A stretch of DNA of 64,000 nucleotides from Rhodophyticola sp. CCM32. GTDB lineage: Bacteria; Pseudomonadota; Alphaproteobacteria; Rhodobacterales; Rhodobacteraceae. The notes beneath the pieces were generated by a model. It did no database searches. It had not been told where the DNA came from and worked only from the letters and a program-made list of their open reading frames with translations. Within the stretch, counting starts at the first letter, position 1. Each line of letters starts with the position of its first letter. The stretch lies in the NCBI RefSeq assembly GCF_004751985.1, contig NZ_CP038492.1, positions 3,224,001-3,288,000 of the forward strand, read 5' to 3'. Made by a program: the position numbers and the translations under genes. Shown here one piece after another: positions 1 to 8,974 of the stretch.

Positions 1-1007
1 TGCCGGTGTTGTTGATCCTGGGCGCCGTATTGCTGTGGCGTCAGGGCATTGCCAGCCCGGGTGATATTGCGGCAACCGGCGCGGTTGCCATGCGCATCTC
101 GCAGATGACCGGATGGGTCAGTTTTACGCTGATGGGCATTTACAGCAATATCGGCGAGATCGAGAACGGGATGCATACGCTGACCCCGCCGCATAGCCTG
201 ACCGACCATGACAATGCGCTGGAGCTTGAACGGGCAAAGGGCCAGATCAGTTTCGACACTGTCAGCTTTGCCTATGGGCGTCAGGCGGGCGGGATTTCGG
301 GGCTGAGCCTGGCGGTGGAACCCGGTGAGAAACTGGGGATTGTGGGGGCGTCGGGTGCCGGGAAATCAACCTTGGTGGCGCTGCTTTTAAGGCTCTATGA
401 TGCGGAACAGGGTCGCATTTTGCTGGATGGTTCCGACGTGCGGGATCTGACGCAGGACAGTCTGCGCCGTCAGATCGGGATGGTCACCCAGGAAACAGCG
501 ATGTTCAACCGCTCGGCCCGCGACAATATCCTCTATGGTCGCCCCGGCGCCAGTGAGGCGGATATGCTGTCGGCTGCGCGCCGGGCCGAAGCCGACAGTT
601 TCATCACCGGTCTGGAGGATCACACGGGCCGCACAGGTTATGATGCCCATCTGGGCGAACGTGGCGTGACCCTGTCAGGCGGGCAACGCCAGCGGATCGC
701 CCTGGCCCGTGCCTTTCTGAAAGACGCGCCGGTGCTGGTGCTGGATGAGGCGACCAGCGCTTTGGACAGCGAGGTCGAGGCGGCGATTCAGACCACGCTG
801 GCCGATGTGATGGAGGGGAAAACCGTGATCGCCATTGCCCATCGCCTGTCAACCATCGCCCGGATGGACCGGATCGTGGTGATGGATGAGGGCCGGATCG
901 TCGAGGAGGGCACACATCAGGCGCTTCTGGCGCAGGACGGGCTTTATGCGCGCTACTGGAACCGGCAATCAGGCGGGTTCATCGGCACCCGTGAGGCGGC
1001 AGAGTGA
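1..1007 (+). CDS. ABC exporter, permease/ATPase fusion (3' part only)
   Basis: The gene enters from the left edge, so its start and most of the membrane domain are missing. The visible part holds the last transmembrane stretch (about residues 1-50) followed by a complete nucleotide-binding domain. That domain shows Walker A GASGAGKST, Q-loop, signature LSGGQRQR, Walker B VLDEATSALD and switch histidine AHRLS. This is the layout of homodimeric type IV (MsbA/ATM1-like) exporters of the inner membrane. The substrate cannot be told from this fragment. The stop codon overlaps the GTG start of the next gene by 4 bases, so the two are probably co-transcribed and translationally coupled. Confidence 0.93.
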   Translation, partial: PVLLILGAVLLWRQGIASPGDIAATGAVAMRISQMTGWVSFTLMGIYSNIGEIENGMHTLTPPHSLTDHDNALELERAKGQISFDTVSFAYGRQAGGISGLSLAVEPGEKLGIVGASGAGKSTLVALLLRLYDAEQGRILLDGSDVRDLTQDSLRRQIGMVTQETAMFNRSARDNILYGRPGASEADMLSAARRAEADSFITGLEDHTGRTGYDAHLGERGVTLSGGQRQRIALARAFLKDAPVLVLDEATSALDSEVEAAIQTTLADVMEGKTVIAIAHRLSTIARMDRIVVMDEGRIVEEGTHQALLAQDGLYARYWNRQSGGFIGTREAAE

Positions 1008-2245
1008 GCCTGAAGATCGCGCGGCTGGGTCATCAGGGGGACGGGATTGCCCCCGGCCCGATCTTCGTGCCCCTGACACTGCCGGGCGAAGAGGTTGAGG
1101 GGGAGATTATCGGCGGACGGGTCGAGGATGCCCGCATTCTGACCCCATCGACCGACCGTATCAGCGCGCCCTGCCGACATTTCCGCAATTGCGGTGGCTG
1201 TTCTCTCCAACATGCGACTGATGCATTCCTTGAGGACTGGAAGCAGGATGTTCTGCGCATGGCCCTTGCCGGTCAGGGGCTGGAGGCCCCGTTTCGTCCC
1301 ATCCATGTGTCGCCGTCCCGGTCCCGCCGTCGGGCAAGCCTGGCAGGGACGCGCACCAAAAAGGGCGCTCTGATTGGTTTTCATGCAAGAAAATCAGAGA
1401 TGATTGTGCCGATAAGTGACTGTCTGGTGCTGCATCCGGAGCTGTTGGCCGCGCTGCCTGCGTTGCAGCAGATGACGCGATTGGGCGGGTCGCGCAGTGC
1501 GGTGCTCAGCTTTGCGCTGACCCGGTCCGAGGCCGGGCTTGATTGCATGGTCACGGGCGGCAAACCGCTTGATGCGGGTCTGCGCATGGCCCTGCCGCAT
1601 TATGCGGATCACTTCGCGCGGCTGACCTGGGGCGATGAAACGGTCTTTACCGTCTCACCCCCGGTCCAGCGTTTTGGCCCGGCTCAGGTCACACCCCCGC
1701 CCGGTGCGTTTTTACAGGCCACCGCCGAGGGGGAGGCGGCGCTGCTTGCCGCGGTGCAGGAGGTGGTTGGCGGGGCCGATGCCATCCTTGATCTGTTCGC
1801 GGGCTGCGGCACTTTCACATTGCCCCTGGCCCGCAACGGGGCTGTTCATGCGGTGGAAGGCGATGCGGGGATGATTGCCGCGCTTGATCACGGGCGGCGC
1901 CATGCCAGCGGGATCAAACCGGTGACCAGCGAAACCCGTGACCTGTTCCGCCGCCCGCTTTTGCCCGATGAGCTGCGCCGCTTTGATGCCGTCGTCATCG
2001 ACCCGCCCCGCGCCGGGGCCGAGGCGCAGATGGCAGAGCTTGCCAAAGCGCAGGTGCCGCGCATCGCCATGGTGTCCTGCAATCCGGTGAGTTTTGCCCG
2101 CGATGCGAAAACCCTTGTCGATGCCGGGTATCATCTGAACTGGGTGCAGGTCGTGGACCAGTTTCGCTGGAGCCCCCATGTGGAGCTTGCCGCCAGCCTG
2201 ACCCTGCCCCATATCGGGACGAAACCGGCGAAAGGGCAGGGATGA
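1004..2245 (+). CDS. RNA uracil-5-methyltransferase, RumA/TrmA family
   Basis: SAM-dependent methyltransferase of the RlmD/RlmC/TrmA class, which methylates C5 of a uracil in rRNA or tRNA. The N-terminal region is a TRAM-like beta-barrel. Cysteines at about residues 57, 63 and 66 (C-x5-C-GG-C) are the 4Fe-4S ligands typical of RumA. The C-terminal Rossmann fold shows LDLFAGCGTFTLP (SAM site), VIDPPRAGA and the catalytic VSCNP. At 413 aa it is normal length for the family. The start is GTG, inside the 4-base overlap with the upstream exporter. Which uracil it modifies (rRNA 1939, 747 or tRNA 54) cannot be decided from sequence alone. Confidence 0.93.
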   Translation: MSLKIARLGHQGDGIAPGPIFVPLTLPGEEVEGEIIGGRVEDARILTPSTDRISAPCRHFRNCGGCSLQHATDAFLEDWKQDVLRMALAGQGLEAPFRPIHVSPSRSRRRASLAGTRTKKGALIGFHARKSEMIVPISDCLVLHPELLAALPALQQMTRLGGSRSAVLSFALTRSEAGLDCMVTGGKPLDAGLRMALPHYADHFARLTWGDETVFTVSPPVQRFGPAQVTPPPGAFLQATAEGEAALLAAVQEVVGGADAILDLFAGCGTFTLPLARNGAVHAVEGDAGMIAALDHGRRHASGIKPVTSETRDLFRRPLLPDELRRFDAVVIDPPRAGAEAQMAELAKAQVPRIAMVSCNPVSFARDAKTLVDAGYHLNWVQVVDQFRWSPHVELAASLTLPHIGTKPAKGQG

Positions 2246-3030
2246 CACGGCAAAAACTGGCACAATGGCTTGATACACCCCGGATACGGTTCGGGATCAT
2301 CGGGGTGATCATCTTCAATGCGATCCTTCTGGGGATGGAGACATCGACCCCGCTGATGGCGCAGGCGGGCCCGGTGATCATGCTGCTCGACCGGGTTTGT
2401 CTGGGCATTTTTGTTGTCGAGCTTGTGCTGAAACTCTTTGCCCACCGGCTGAGCTTTTTCCGATCCGGCTGGAACATATTCGATTTTATCATTGTCGGCG
2501 TGGCGCTGGTGCCGGGCGCGCAAACCCTGTCGGTTCTGCGGGCGCTGCGCATTCTGCGGGTGCTGCGGGTGATCTCTGTCGCGCCGCGCCTGCGCCGCGT
2601 GGTTGAGGGGTTCGTGACCGCCCTGCCGGGCATGGGCAGTGTGTTTCTGCTGATGGCGATCATTTTCTATATCGGTGCCGTGATGGCGACAAAGCTGTTC
2701 GGAGACAGCTTTCCGCAATGGTTCGGGACGCTTGGCCAGTCGCTGTATTCGCTGTTCCAGATCATGACGCTGGAAAGCTGGTCGATGGGGATCGTGCGGC
2801 CGGTGCTGGAGGTTTACCCCTATGCCTGGGTGTTCTTTGTGCCCTTCATCATGGTGACCACCTTTGCGGTGGTGAACCTGCTGGTCGGTCTGATCGTGAA
2901 TTCGATGCAGGATGCCCATGCGGAAGAAAGCAACGCCGCGACAGATGCCTATCGTGACGAGGTTCTGATCCGCCTGAAGGCGATTGAGGATCGGCTGCAA
3001 GGGCGTGATGAGACCGATCAGCCGGAGTAA
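2242..3030 (+). CDS. Voltage-gated sodium channel, NaChBac (BacNav) type
   Basis: A 262-aa single-domain six-helix channel subunit that should assemble as a tetramer in the inner membrane. S4 carries arginines every third residue at about 100, 103, 106 and 109. The acidic S2 and the S3 motif WNIFDF are present. The pore loop holds TLESWS at about 176-181, the glutamate-containing selectivity filter diagnostic of bacterial sodium channels. After S6 (about 200-222) a short cytoplasmic helix with heptad-like spacing ends the protein, as in NaChBac. The ATG overlaps the previous stop by 4 bases, so it is the third gene of a coupled set. In other bacteria such channels serve sodium influx linked to motility or pH homeostasis. 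Confidence 0.93.
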   Translation: MTRQKLAQWLDTPRIRFGIIGVIIFNAILLGMETSTPLMAQAGPVIMLLDRVCLGIFVVELVLKLFAHRLSFFRSGWNIFDFIIVGVALVPGAQTLSVLRALRILRVLRVISVAPRLRRVVEGFVTALPGMGSVFLLMAIIFYIGAVMATKLFGDSFPQWFGTLGQSLYSLFQIMTLESWSMGIVRPVLEVYPYAWVFFVPFIMVTTFAVVNLLVGLIVNSMQDAHAEESNAATDAYRDEVLIRLKAIEDRLQGRDETDQPE

Positions 3031-3054
3031 GGCCCCATTCGGATCAGTGTATTA

Positions 3055-3453
3055 TCAATCCAGCACCGACTGAATTTCGATCTGATAGCCTTCGGGGTCG
3101 TTGAAGGCAAAGGCGCGAATGCCCAGATCGGTATTGCTCCATGTCGGGATCAACCCGTCCACGCCATGGCTTTCGATCCAGTCGAACCAGGCGTCAACAT
3201 CGGGCACGCGGATGCAGATCTGTACCGGTTTCTGATCTGATGCGCGTTGCATGCCCCGGCTTTCATCGACCAGCCCCACATGAGCCTGCCCTGCAATCCG
3301 GTAGATTTTGCACCAGCCCTGATCAATCGCCAGTTCCAGCCCCAGAACGGTTTCATAAAACGCCATGGCGCGGGGCAGATCGCGGAAATAGATGAAGGTG
3401 ATCGCCAGCTCGGCAGCCCCGTCCGGGCGCGAAACAGTGGCAGGGTCAGTCAT
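3055..3453 (-). CDS. VOC-family (glyoxalase/bleomycin resistance-like) protein
   Basis: A 132-aa protein with the beta-alpha-beta-beta-beta fold of the vicinal oxygen chelate superfamily. It has an N-terminal LPRAMAFYETVLGLEL module and a C-terminal module ending FNDPEGYQIEI, whose glutamate is a usual metal ligand. An upstream in-frame TTG would add five residues. The ATG at 3453 is preferred because GGAGAG lies 7 bases before it, while the TTG would overlap that ribosome site. The gene is convergent with the sodium channel, leaving a gap of 24 bases. Substrate is unknown; members include lactoylglutathione lyases, dioxygenases and resistance proteins. Confidence 0.85.
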   Translation of the reverse strand: MTDPATVSRPDGAAELAITFIYFRDLPRAMAFYETVLGLELAIDQGWCKIYRIAGQAHVGLVDESRGMQRASDQKPVQICIRVPDVDAWFDWIESHGVDGLIPTWSNTDLGIRAFAFNDPEGYQIEIQSVLD

Positions 3454-3559
3454 GTCAGAACTCTCCAATACAGTGATTGGGGGGACGGTACAGATGCGGC
3501 CCGGGCTGTCAATGACCGGGCCTCTGTCGCGTGGCTGCGGGATGTGTGGTCTCGCTGCC

Positions 3560-5485
3560 TCAGGCGCGTTTGCCGATCACATCGACACCCAGGGTTTGCA
3601 GCACCTTCGCCTCGATATCGCCTGCATTCATCGCGGCCACGGCATACATGTCATGCGGGCTGGCCTGATCAATGAAGATATCCGGCAGCACCATCGAGCG
3701 GTATTTGAAACCGGTATCAAACACGCCCTGTTCGGCCAGAAGCTGCGCCACATGGGAGCCGAAACCGCCAATCGCGCCTTCCTCGATGGTGATCAGCGCC
3801 TCGTGATGGCGGGCCAGTTGCAGGATCAGCGTCTCATCCAGCGGTTTGGCAAACCGCGCATCGGCGATGGTGGGTGTGATGCCCCGGGCTGCCAGCGCTT
3901 CGGCCGCGTCCTGAACCTCTTTCAGCCGCGTTCCGAAAGACAGAATGGCCACCCGGTTGCCCTCGGCAATCATCCGGCCCTTGCCGATTTCAAGCATGTC
4001 GCCCCGGGCGGGCATCTCGACCCCCACGCCTTCCCCACGGGGGAAGCGGAAGGCCGAGGGCGCATCTTCAATCGCGCGGGCGGTGGCCACCATATGTATC
4101 AGCTCCGCCTCATCGGCGGCGGCCATCACGATAAACCCGGGCAGGTTGGACAGATAGGCGACATCATAGCTGCCCGCATGGGTCGCGCCATCGGCCCCCA
4201 CCAGACCGGCGCGGTCAATGGCAAAGCGCACCGGCAGGCGTTGCAGCGCCACGTCATGCACAACCTGGTCATAGCCCCGTTGCAGGAAGGTGGAATAGAG
4301 CGCGCAGAACGGTTTCAACCCGCCCGCCGCCATCCCGGCAGAGAAGGTGACCGCATGCTGTTCGGCAATGCCCACATCGAAACAGCGGTTCGGGAACCGT
4401 TCGGCAAAAAGGTTCAGCCCGGTGCCATCGGGCATTGCGGCGGTCACCGCGGTGATCAGCGGGTCGTCCTCCGCCTCGGCAATCAGGGTCTGGGCAAAGA
4501 CCTTTGTATAGGACGGCGCGTTTGACGGGGCTTTGGTCTGTTCCCCGGTCACCACATCGAATTTCGCCGTGGCATGGCCCTTGTCGGCGCGGCCTTCGGC
4601 ATGGTGGTAGCCTTTGCCCTTCTCGGTGATCGTATGGATCAGGATCGGCCCGTCGGCCCGCGCCTTGACCGTGCGCAGAACCGCCAGAACCTGCTCCATA
4701 TCATGGCCATCAATCGGCCCGACATAAGAGAACCCAAGCTCTTCAAACAGGGTGCCGCCCACGGTGGCGGATTTCAGCAATTCCTTGGCCCGGCGCGCAC
4801 CTTCCTGCAACGGTTCCGGCAAAAGCGAGACCGCACCCTTGGCCGCCGCTTTCAGCTCCTGAAACGGGGCGCCGGCATACAGACGGGACAGGTAGGAAGA
4901 CATCGCGCCGGTGGGGGGGGCGATGCTCATCTCATTGTCGTTCAGAATGACGATCAGGCGTTTGCCCAGATGGCCCGCATTGTTCATCGCCTCATAGGCC
5001 ATGCCCGCAGACAGGGCGCCGTCGCCGATCACCGCGATTGCATCGCCCAGCCCATGTTCCGGCGTGCCGCCCAGATCACGGGCCACCGCAAAGCCGAGCG
5101 CGGCAGAGATCGAGGTGGAGCTATGGGCCGCGCCAAACGGGTCATAAGCGCTTTCCGAGCGTTTGGTGAACCCGCTGATCCCGTCTTTCTGGCGCAGGCT
5201 CAACATCCGGTCGCGGCGACCGGTGAGTATCTTGTGGGGGTAGCATTGATGGCTGACATCCCAGATCAGCCGGTCGCGGGGCGTGTCAAACACCGCGTGG
5301 ATTGCGACGGTCAGTTCAACCACGCCCAGCCCGGCCCCCAGATGCCCGCCGGTCTTGCTGACCGTGGCGATCGTGTCGGCGCGCAGTTCCTCTGCCAGTT
5401 GCCGCAATTCCGCATCCGACATCGGTTTCAGATCGGCGGGGCTGTTCACCCGGTCCAGTAGCGGGGTCTGGGGCTGGCTGGTCAT
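3560..5485 (-). CDS. dxs: 1-deoxy-D-xylulose-5-phosphate synthase
   Basis: A 641-aa thiamine-diphosphate enzyme that condenses pyruvate and glyceraldehyde-3-phosphate, the first step of the MEP isoprenoid pathway. Visible marks are the [14 protein letters not shown] start region, the ThDP motif [16 protein letters not shown] ending in [10 protein letters not shown], and the transketolase-like pyrimidine and C-terminal domains. The ATG at 5485 is chosen because GGGAGAAGG precedes it with 7-base spacing; a GTG at 5518 overlapping the ispA stop would add 11 residues. An 8-base G run (4913-4920) inside the gene is in frame. It is the last gene of the petP-petR-deacetylase-xseB-ispA-dxs unit, directly after ispA, which uses its products. 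Confidence 0.97.
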   Translation of the reverse strand: MTSQPQTPLLDRVNSPADLKPMSDAELRQLAEELRADTIATVSKTGGHLGAGLGVVELTVAIHAVFDTPRDRLIWDVSHQCYPHKILTGRRDRMLSLRQKDGISGFTKRSESAYDPFGAAHSSTSISAALGFAVARDLGGTPEHGLGDAIAVIGDGALSAGMAYEAMNNAGHLGKRLIVILNDNEMSIAPPTGAMSSYLSRLYAGAPFQELKAAAKGAVSLLPEPLQEGARRAKELLKSATVGGTLFEELGFSYVGPIDGHDMEQVLAVLRTVKARADGPILIHTITEKGKGYHHAEGRADKGHATAKFDVVTGEQTKAPSNAPSYTKVFAQTLIAEAEDDPLITAVTAAMPDGTGLNLFAERFPNRCFDVGIAEQHAVTFSAGMAAGGLKPFCALYSTFLQRGYDQVVHDVALQRLPVRFAIDRAGLVGADGATHAGSYDVAYLSNLPGFIVMAAADEAELIHMVATARAIEDAPSAFRFPRGEGVGVEMPARGDMLEIGKGRMIAEGNRVAILSFGTRLKEVQDAAEALAARGITPTIADARFAKPLDETLILQLARHHEALITIEEGAIGGFGSHVAQLLAEQGVFDTGFKYRSMVLPDIFIDQASPHDMYAVAAMNAGDIEAKVLQTLGVDVIGKRA

Positions 5486-5514
5486 AGTCTGGCCTTCTCC
5501 CTTCAGGGGCACAC

Positions 5515-6381
5515 TCACATATCCCGGGCGATAATATAGCGGGCCAGCGCCTTCAAGCTCTGCGCTTTCCCGCCATAGGGCTGCAACGCGGTTTCGGCCT
5601 CTGCCACCAGATCGGCGGCGCGGGTTCTGGCGCCGTCCAGACCCAGCAGGGATACAAAGGTCGCCTTTCCGGCCCGGGCATCCTTTTGCAGCCGTTTGCC
5701 CGCTTTCACCGCATCGCCTTCGATATCCAAAATGTCGTCGGCGATCTGGAAAGCAAGGCCGATGGCCTGCGCGTAACGCCGCAGGGGGGCAGGGTCGGCA
5801 CGGCCCAGAATGGCCCCGGCCCCGGCTGACCAGGTGATCAGCGCGCCGGTCTTGTTGCCCTGCAAGGTGGTGATGCCCTCAAGCGTCAGCGGCTGGTCTG
5901 CGGTTTCCGCCGCGATATCCTGGGTCTGGCCCAGCACCATGCCATTGGCACCGGCGGCCCGCGCCAGGGTTGCCATCAGGGCAAGCCTTTGCCCCTCATC
6001 CCCCGCGGCCGGATCGGCCAGCAGATCAAAGGCAAAGCTGTGCAGGGCATCGCCCGCCAGAACCGCCATCGCCTCATCCCATTTCACATGCACCGTCGGC
6101 TGGCCGCGCCTGAGATCATCGTCATCCATGCAGGGCAGATCATCATGGACCAGACTATAGGCATGCAGGCATTCCACCGCGCCCGCCGCATAAAGCGCCT
6201 GCGGGGCGGGCACATCAAACAGCGCTGCGGCCTCAAGCGTCAGAAACCCGCGCAGGCGTTTGCCGCCATGGGTGGCATAGCGCATGGCCTGAGCCAGCGG
6301 CCCCTCGCCAAGCGATGCCATCTGATCTGTCAGAAAGTGCCCGATCCCGGTCCGGGCCTCGCCAAGCGCCTGTTGAAACAC
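5515..6381 (-). CDS. ispA: Polyprenyl diphosphate synthase (farnesyl/geranylgeranyl)
   Basis: A 288-aa trans-isoprenyl diphosphate synthase. The first aspartate-rich motif is [14 protein letters not shown] and the second is DDILD, both needed for Mg-diphosphate binding and chain elongation from IPP and DMAPP. The length and the DDx4D first motif fit bacterial IspA-type farnesyl diphosphate synthases, but a geranylgeranyl product is not excluded. The start is GTG directly after the TAA of xseB with no gap, so translation is probably coupled. It sits between xseB and dxs, an arrangement common in proteobacteria. Confidence 0.95.
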   Translation of the reverse strand: MFQQALGEARTGIGHFLTDQMASLGEGPLAQAMRYATHGGKRLRGFLTLEAAALFDVPAPQALYAAGAVECLHAYSLVHDDLPCMDDDDLRRGQPTVHVKWDEAMAVLAGDALHSFAFDLLADPAAGDEGQRLALMATLARAAGANGMVLGQTQDIAAETADQPLTLEGITTLQGNKTGALITWSAGAGAILGRADPAPLRRYAQAIGLAFQIADDILDIEGDAVKAGKRLQKDARAGKATFVSLLGLDGARTRAADLVAEAETALQPYGGKAQSLKALARYIIARDM

Positions 6382-6627
6382 TTACAGCCCGTCGGCAGGC
6401 GTGGTTCCCGTGGCCTGCCCATCCGCATCCAGCGTGATCTGGGCCACTTTCTCTTCGGCCTCTTTCAGCTTGGCCTCGCAGCGGGCTTTCAGGGCGGCGC
6501 CGCGTTCATAAAGTGCAATGGAGGCCTCCAGCGCCACATCGCCCCGGTCCAGCGCGGTCACCACGGTTTCAAGCTCGCGAATGGCGTCTTCAAAGCTCAT
6601 CTCGTCAATCGGTTTTGGCTCGCTCAT
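6382..6627 (-). CDS. xseB: Exodeoxyribonuclease VII small subunit
   Basis: An 81-aa acidic, helical protein with the family signature FEDAIRELETVVTALDRGDVALE followed by a heptad-rich helix, which matches XseB in both size and motif. XseB binds several-fold to XseA to form a nuclease that cuts single-stranded DNA in both directions. It overlaps the deacetylase gene upstream by 4 bases and abuts ispA downstream. The partner xseA is not in this window. The xseB-ispA-dxs order is widespread. Confidence 0.95.
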   Translation of the reverse strand: MSEPKPIDEMSFEDAIRELETVVTALDRGDVALEASIALYERGAALKARCEAKLKEAEEKVAQITLDADGQATGTTPADGL

Positions 6628-7559
6628 CCGTTTTGCTCCATCAACACCGCCACATGGGTCGCGACCGAGGCCGCGAGCGCAGGAAGATCATAGCCGCCTT
6701 CCAGAGTCGAGACCACGCGCCCGTCGCAATGCGCCGCCGCAAAGACGCAGATTTCGCGGGTGATCCAGGCGAAATCCTCTGTCTCCCAGTTCAGATTGGC
6801 CAGCGGGTCGGCGCGGTGGGCATCAAACCCGGCGGATATCAGCACAAGTTCAGGGGCGAAGCGCGCCAGCGCCGGCAGCATCCGGTCCTGCACAATCTGC
6901 CGCATCTGGGGGCCGCCTGTCCCCGGGCCAAGGGGCAGGTTCACAACATTGTCAGACCCGCCCCGTTCCGAAGGCGCGCCGCTGCCGGGGTAAAGCGGCA
7001 TCTGGTGAGAGGAGATGAACAGCGCCCGCGGTTCCTCCCACAGCAGGTCTTGCGTGCCATTGCCATGATGCACGTCGAAATCGACCACGGCCACGCGTTT
7101 GAGGCCATGACGGTCCAGCGCGTGTTTCGCGGCAATCGCGATATTGCCGAACAGGCAGAACCCCATCGGGCGGCTGCCTTCCGCGTGATGCCCCGGCGGG
7201 CGGGTGGCGACAAAGGCGTTTCGGACTGCGCCTGACAGAACCTGATCAACCGCATGAAGACAGCCGCCAACGCCTTTCAGCGCAGCCTCCCACGAGCCGG
7301 GAGAGAGGGATGTATCCGCATCCAGCGCAGCAAGCCCGGCCTTGGGGATCGCGCCCCGGATCGCGGCAATATGGTCAGGCGGATGGGCCAGACGCAGGTC
7401 GGCCTCTGCCGCCATCGGGGCCTCACCTCGGATCAGCGCGGCAAATTCCGGCGCGGCAAGCGCCTCTGAAATCGCGGCCAGGCGGGCAATCTGTTCCGGG
7501 TGGCCCGGTGGCATTTCATGGGTCAGCCCGGCAGGGTTTTCGACCAGAAGGGTCGCCAT
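6624..7559 (-). CDS. Histone deacetylase-like amidohydrolase
   Basis: About 311 aa with the arginase/deacetylase fold of the zinc-dependent HDAC superfamily. Active-site landmarks are RPPGHHAEG (the tandem histidines), VVDFDVHHGNGTQ (zinc-binding Asp and His) and SAGFDAHRADPL (the third zinc ligand). Bacterial members remove acetyl groups from polyamines, acetoin-related substrates or protein lysines; which applies here cannot be told. The ATG at 7559 shares its first base with the petR stop (TGATG), so it is preferred over the TTG one codon earlier. It lies between petR and xseB inside the same operon. Confidence 0.92.
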   Translation of the reverse strand: MATLLVENPAGLTHEMPPGHPEQIARLAAISEALAAPEFAALIRGEAPMAAEADLRLAHPPDHIAAIRGAIPKAGLAALDADTSLSPGSWEAALKGVGGCLHAVDQVLSGAVRNAFVATRPPGHHAEGSRPMGFCLFGNIAIAAKHALDRHGLKRVAVVDFDVHHGNGTQDLLWEEPRALFISSHQMPLYPGSGAPSERGGSDNVVNLPLGPGTGGPQMRQIVQDRMLPALARFAPELVLISAGFDAHRADPLANLNWETEDFAWITREICVFAAAHCDGRVVSTLEGGYDLPALAASVATHVAVLMEQNG

Positions 7560-8272
7560 CAATCGGGCACCAGCATATAGCCCGCGCCGCGCACGGTTTG
7601 CAGGTAACGTGGCTGTTTCGGGTCCGCCTCGATCTTGCGGCGCAGGCGCGTGATCTGCACATCGACCGCGCGCTCCTGGGCCTGAACGGCACCGCCTGAT
7701 TTGTCGCGGCCCAGATCCTCGACCAGTTGCGCGCGGCTGACAGGTTCATGGGGGCAGGCCGAAAAAATCCGCATCAGCGCCGCCTCGGTCGCGGTCAGGC
7801 GCACATTGTCCTGCCCCTGCCACATCTCGCCCCGGTCCAGATCATAGCGGATACAGCCCAGATTAAGGACTTTCGGGGCCTCCCGCAGTTCCGCGACAAC
7901 AGGCACCCGGCGCAGAATCGCATTGATCCGCAGCAGCAGTTCTTTCGGCTCGAACGGTTTTGAAAGATAGTCGTCGGCCCCGGCCTCAAACCCTTCGATC
8001 CGGTCGCTGGCCTCGCCCTTGGCGGTGAGCAGCAGGATCGGTGTGGTGAGGGTTTCACGAATGACCCTGGTCAGGCTGAGCCCGTCCTCGCCGGGCATCA
8101 TCACATCCAGCACGATCAGATCAAATTCCAGCCCGGATAACAGCCGCCTTGCATGGGCCGCGTCGCGGGCGATACTGGTCAGAAATCCGTGGCGGATCAG
8201 AAATTTCTGGAGCAATCCGCGAATCCGCTCATCATCATCCACGATCAGCAGATGGGCATCGGCTTCGATCAT
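7559..8272 (-). CDS. petR: OmpR-family response regulator, PetR-like
   Basis: 237 aa: an N-terminal receiver domain (about 7-120) with the acidic pair VDDDE, phospho-acceptor aspartate in VLDVMMPGEDG and the conserved lysine in LSKPF, then a winged-helix DNA-binding domain (about 135-235) with LRRKIEADPKQPRYLQTVRGAGYML. No histidine kinase gene is adjacent. Instead it is paired with a MarR regulator in a 4-base overlap, the petP-petR arrangement described from Rhodobacter capsulatus, where the pair affects cytochrome bc1/c2 gene expression and growth. The symbol is given on this context and family likeness. Confidence 0.85.
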   Translation of the reverse strand: MIEADAHLLIVDDDERIRGLLQKFLIRHGFLTSIARDAAHARRLLSGLEFDLIVLDVMMPGEDGLSLTRVIRETLTTPILLLTAKGEASDRIEGFEAGADDYLSKPFEPKELLLRINAILRRVPVVAELREAPKVLNLGCIRYDLDRGEMWQGQDNVRLTATEAALMRIFSACPHEPVSRAQLVEDLGRDKSGGAVQAQERAVDVQITRLRRKIEADPKQPRYLQTVRGAGYMLVPD

Positions 8273-8784
8273 GGCGTATGCTCCGTTGTGGTTTGGTAAT
8301 GGCGGCGCAAATCCGGGTCCATCATCTGTTCCAGCACCATGCGGAACCCGGTCACCGCCTCGGGCCCCGCCGCGCGATAGGCGGCGCGCATCCGGTTGCG
8401 CTGCGCATCCGACAGGTCCCGTTCCAGTGCTGTGCCCGTCTCGGTCAGGAACAGATTCCGTTCGCGTTTGTCCCGCGTGCCGATCCGGCTTTCCACCAAC
8501 CCATCCTCCACAAGGGCGCGCAGCACCCGGTTCAAAGACTGCTTGGTGACGCCGAGAATGTCGAGAAGGTTGTTCACCGTTGTGCCGGGGCTGCGATGGA
8601 TGAAGTGGATCGCCCGGTGATGGGCACGGCCATAGGCATAGTTCTGCAAAATCCGATCCGGGTCTGCAGTAAAGCCGCGATAGGCGAAAAACATCGCCTC
8701 GATCCCCCGGCGCAACTGTTCATCGGTCAGAAACAGCAGGCTTTCGCCGCTGATCAGGGCGTTGGCTGTTCCGCGATCGGCCAT
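8269..8784 (-). CDS. petP: MarR-family regulator, PetP-like
   Basis: 171 aa with the MarR winged helix-turn-helix: helices around PGTTVNNLLDILGVTKQSLNRVLRALVEDGLVESR and the wing GTRDKRERNLFLTETG. A good ribosome site (AGAAGGGA, 8 bases) precedes the ATG. It is the first gene of the six-gene unit ending in dxs and overlaps petR by 4 bases. It diverges from ilvE across a 190-base region holding two TTGCGCAA palindromes, a natural site for a MarR dimer and so a candidate for autoregulation. Confidence 0.86.
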   Translation of the reverse strand: MADRGTANALISGESLLFLTDEQLRRGIEAMFFAYRGFTADPDRILQNYAYGRAHHRAIHFIHRSPGTTVNNLLDILGVTKQSLNRVLRALVEDGLVESRIGTRDKRERNLFLTETGTALERDLSDAQRNRMRAAYRAAGPEAVTGFRMVLEQMMDPDLRRHYQTTTEHTP

Positions 8785-8881
8785 GGTGACATCCCTTCTG
8801 CCGCACCTATACAGGGCTTTGGCTCAGTTTATGTCAGCCTTATTGACTTTCCAAGAATCAATTGATAGCGATTGCACGGTT

Positions 8882-8921
8882 TTGCGCAATATTATGTCCG
8901 GTGCGGCCCTATATTGCGCAA
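8882..8921. promoter_or_regulatory. Paired palindromic operator between petP and ilvE
   Basis: TTGCGCAA, itself a perfect palindrome, occurs at 8882-8889 and again at 8914-8921. With flanks the two form an 11-base inverted repeat, TTGCGCAATAT facing ATATTGCGCAA. The 32-base offset puts both sites on the same helix face, about three turns apart. The location between a divergent MarR gene and ilvE suggests an operator. Binding by PetP is inference. Confidence 0.55.
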
Positions 8922-8974
8922 CAAATATAAAAGTTGGCAATCTGAAAGCCACAAGACGATGAAGGATGGGAAAG

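Noticed and set aside
4911..4920. Eight-G run in dxs as a possible frameshift
   Set aside because: The reading frame continues correctly on both sides ([11 protein letters not shown]), so the run is in frame.
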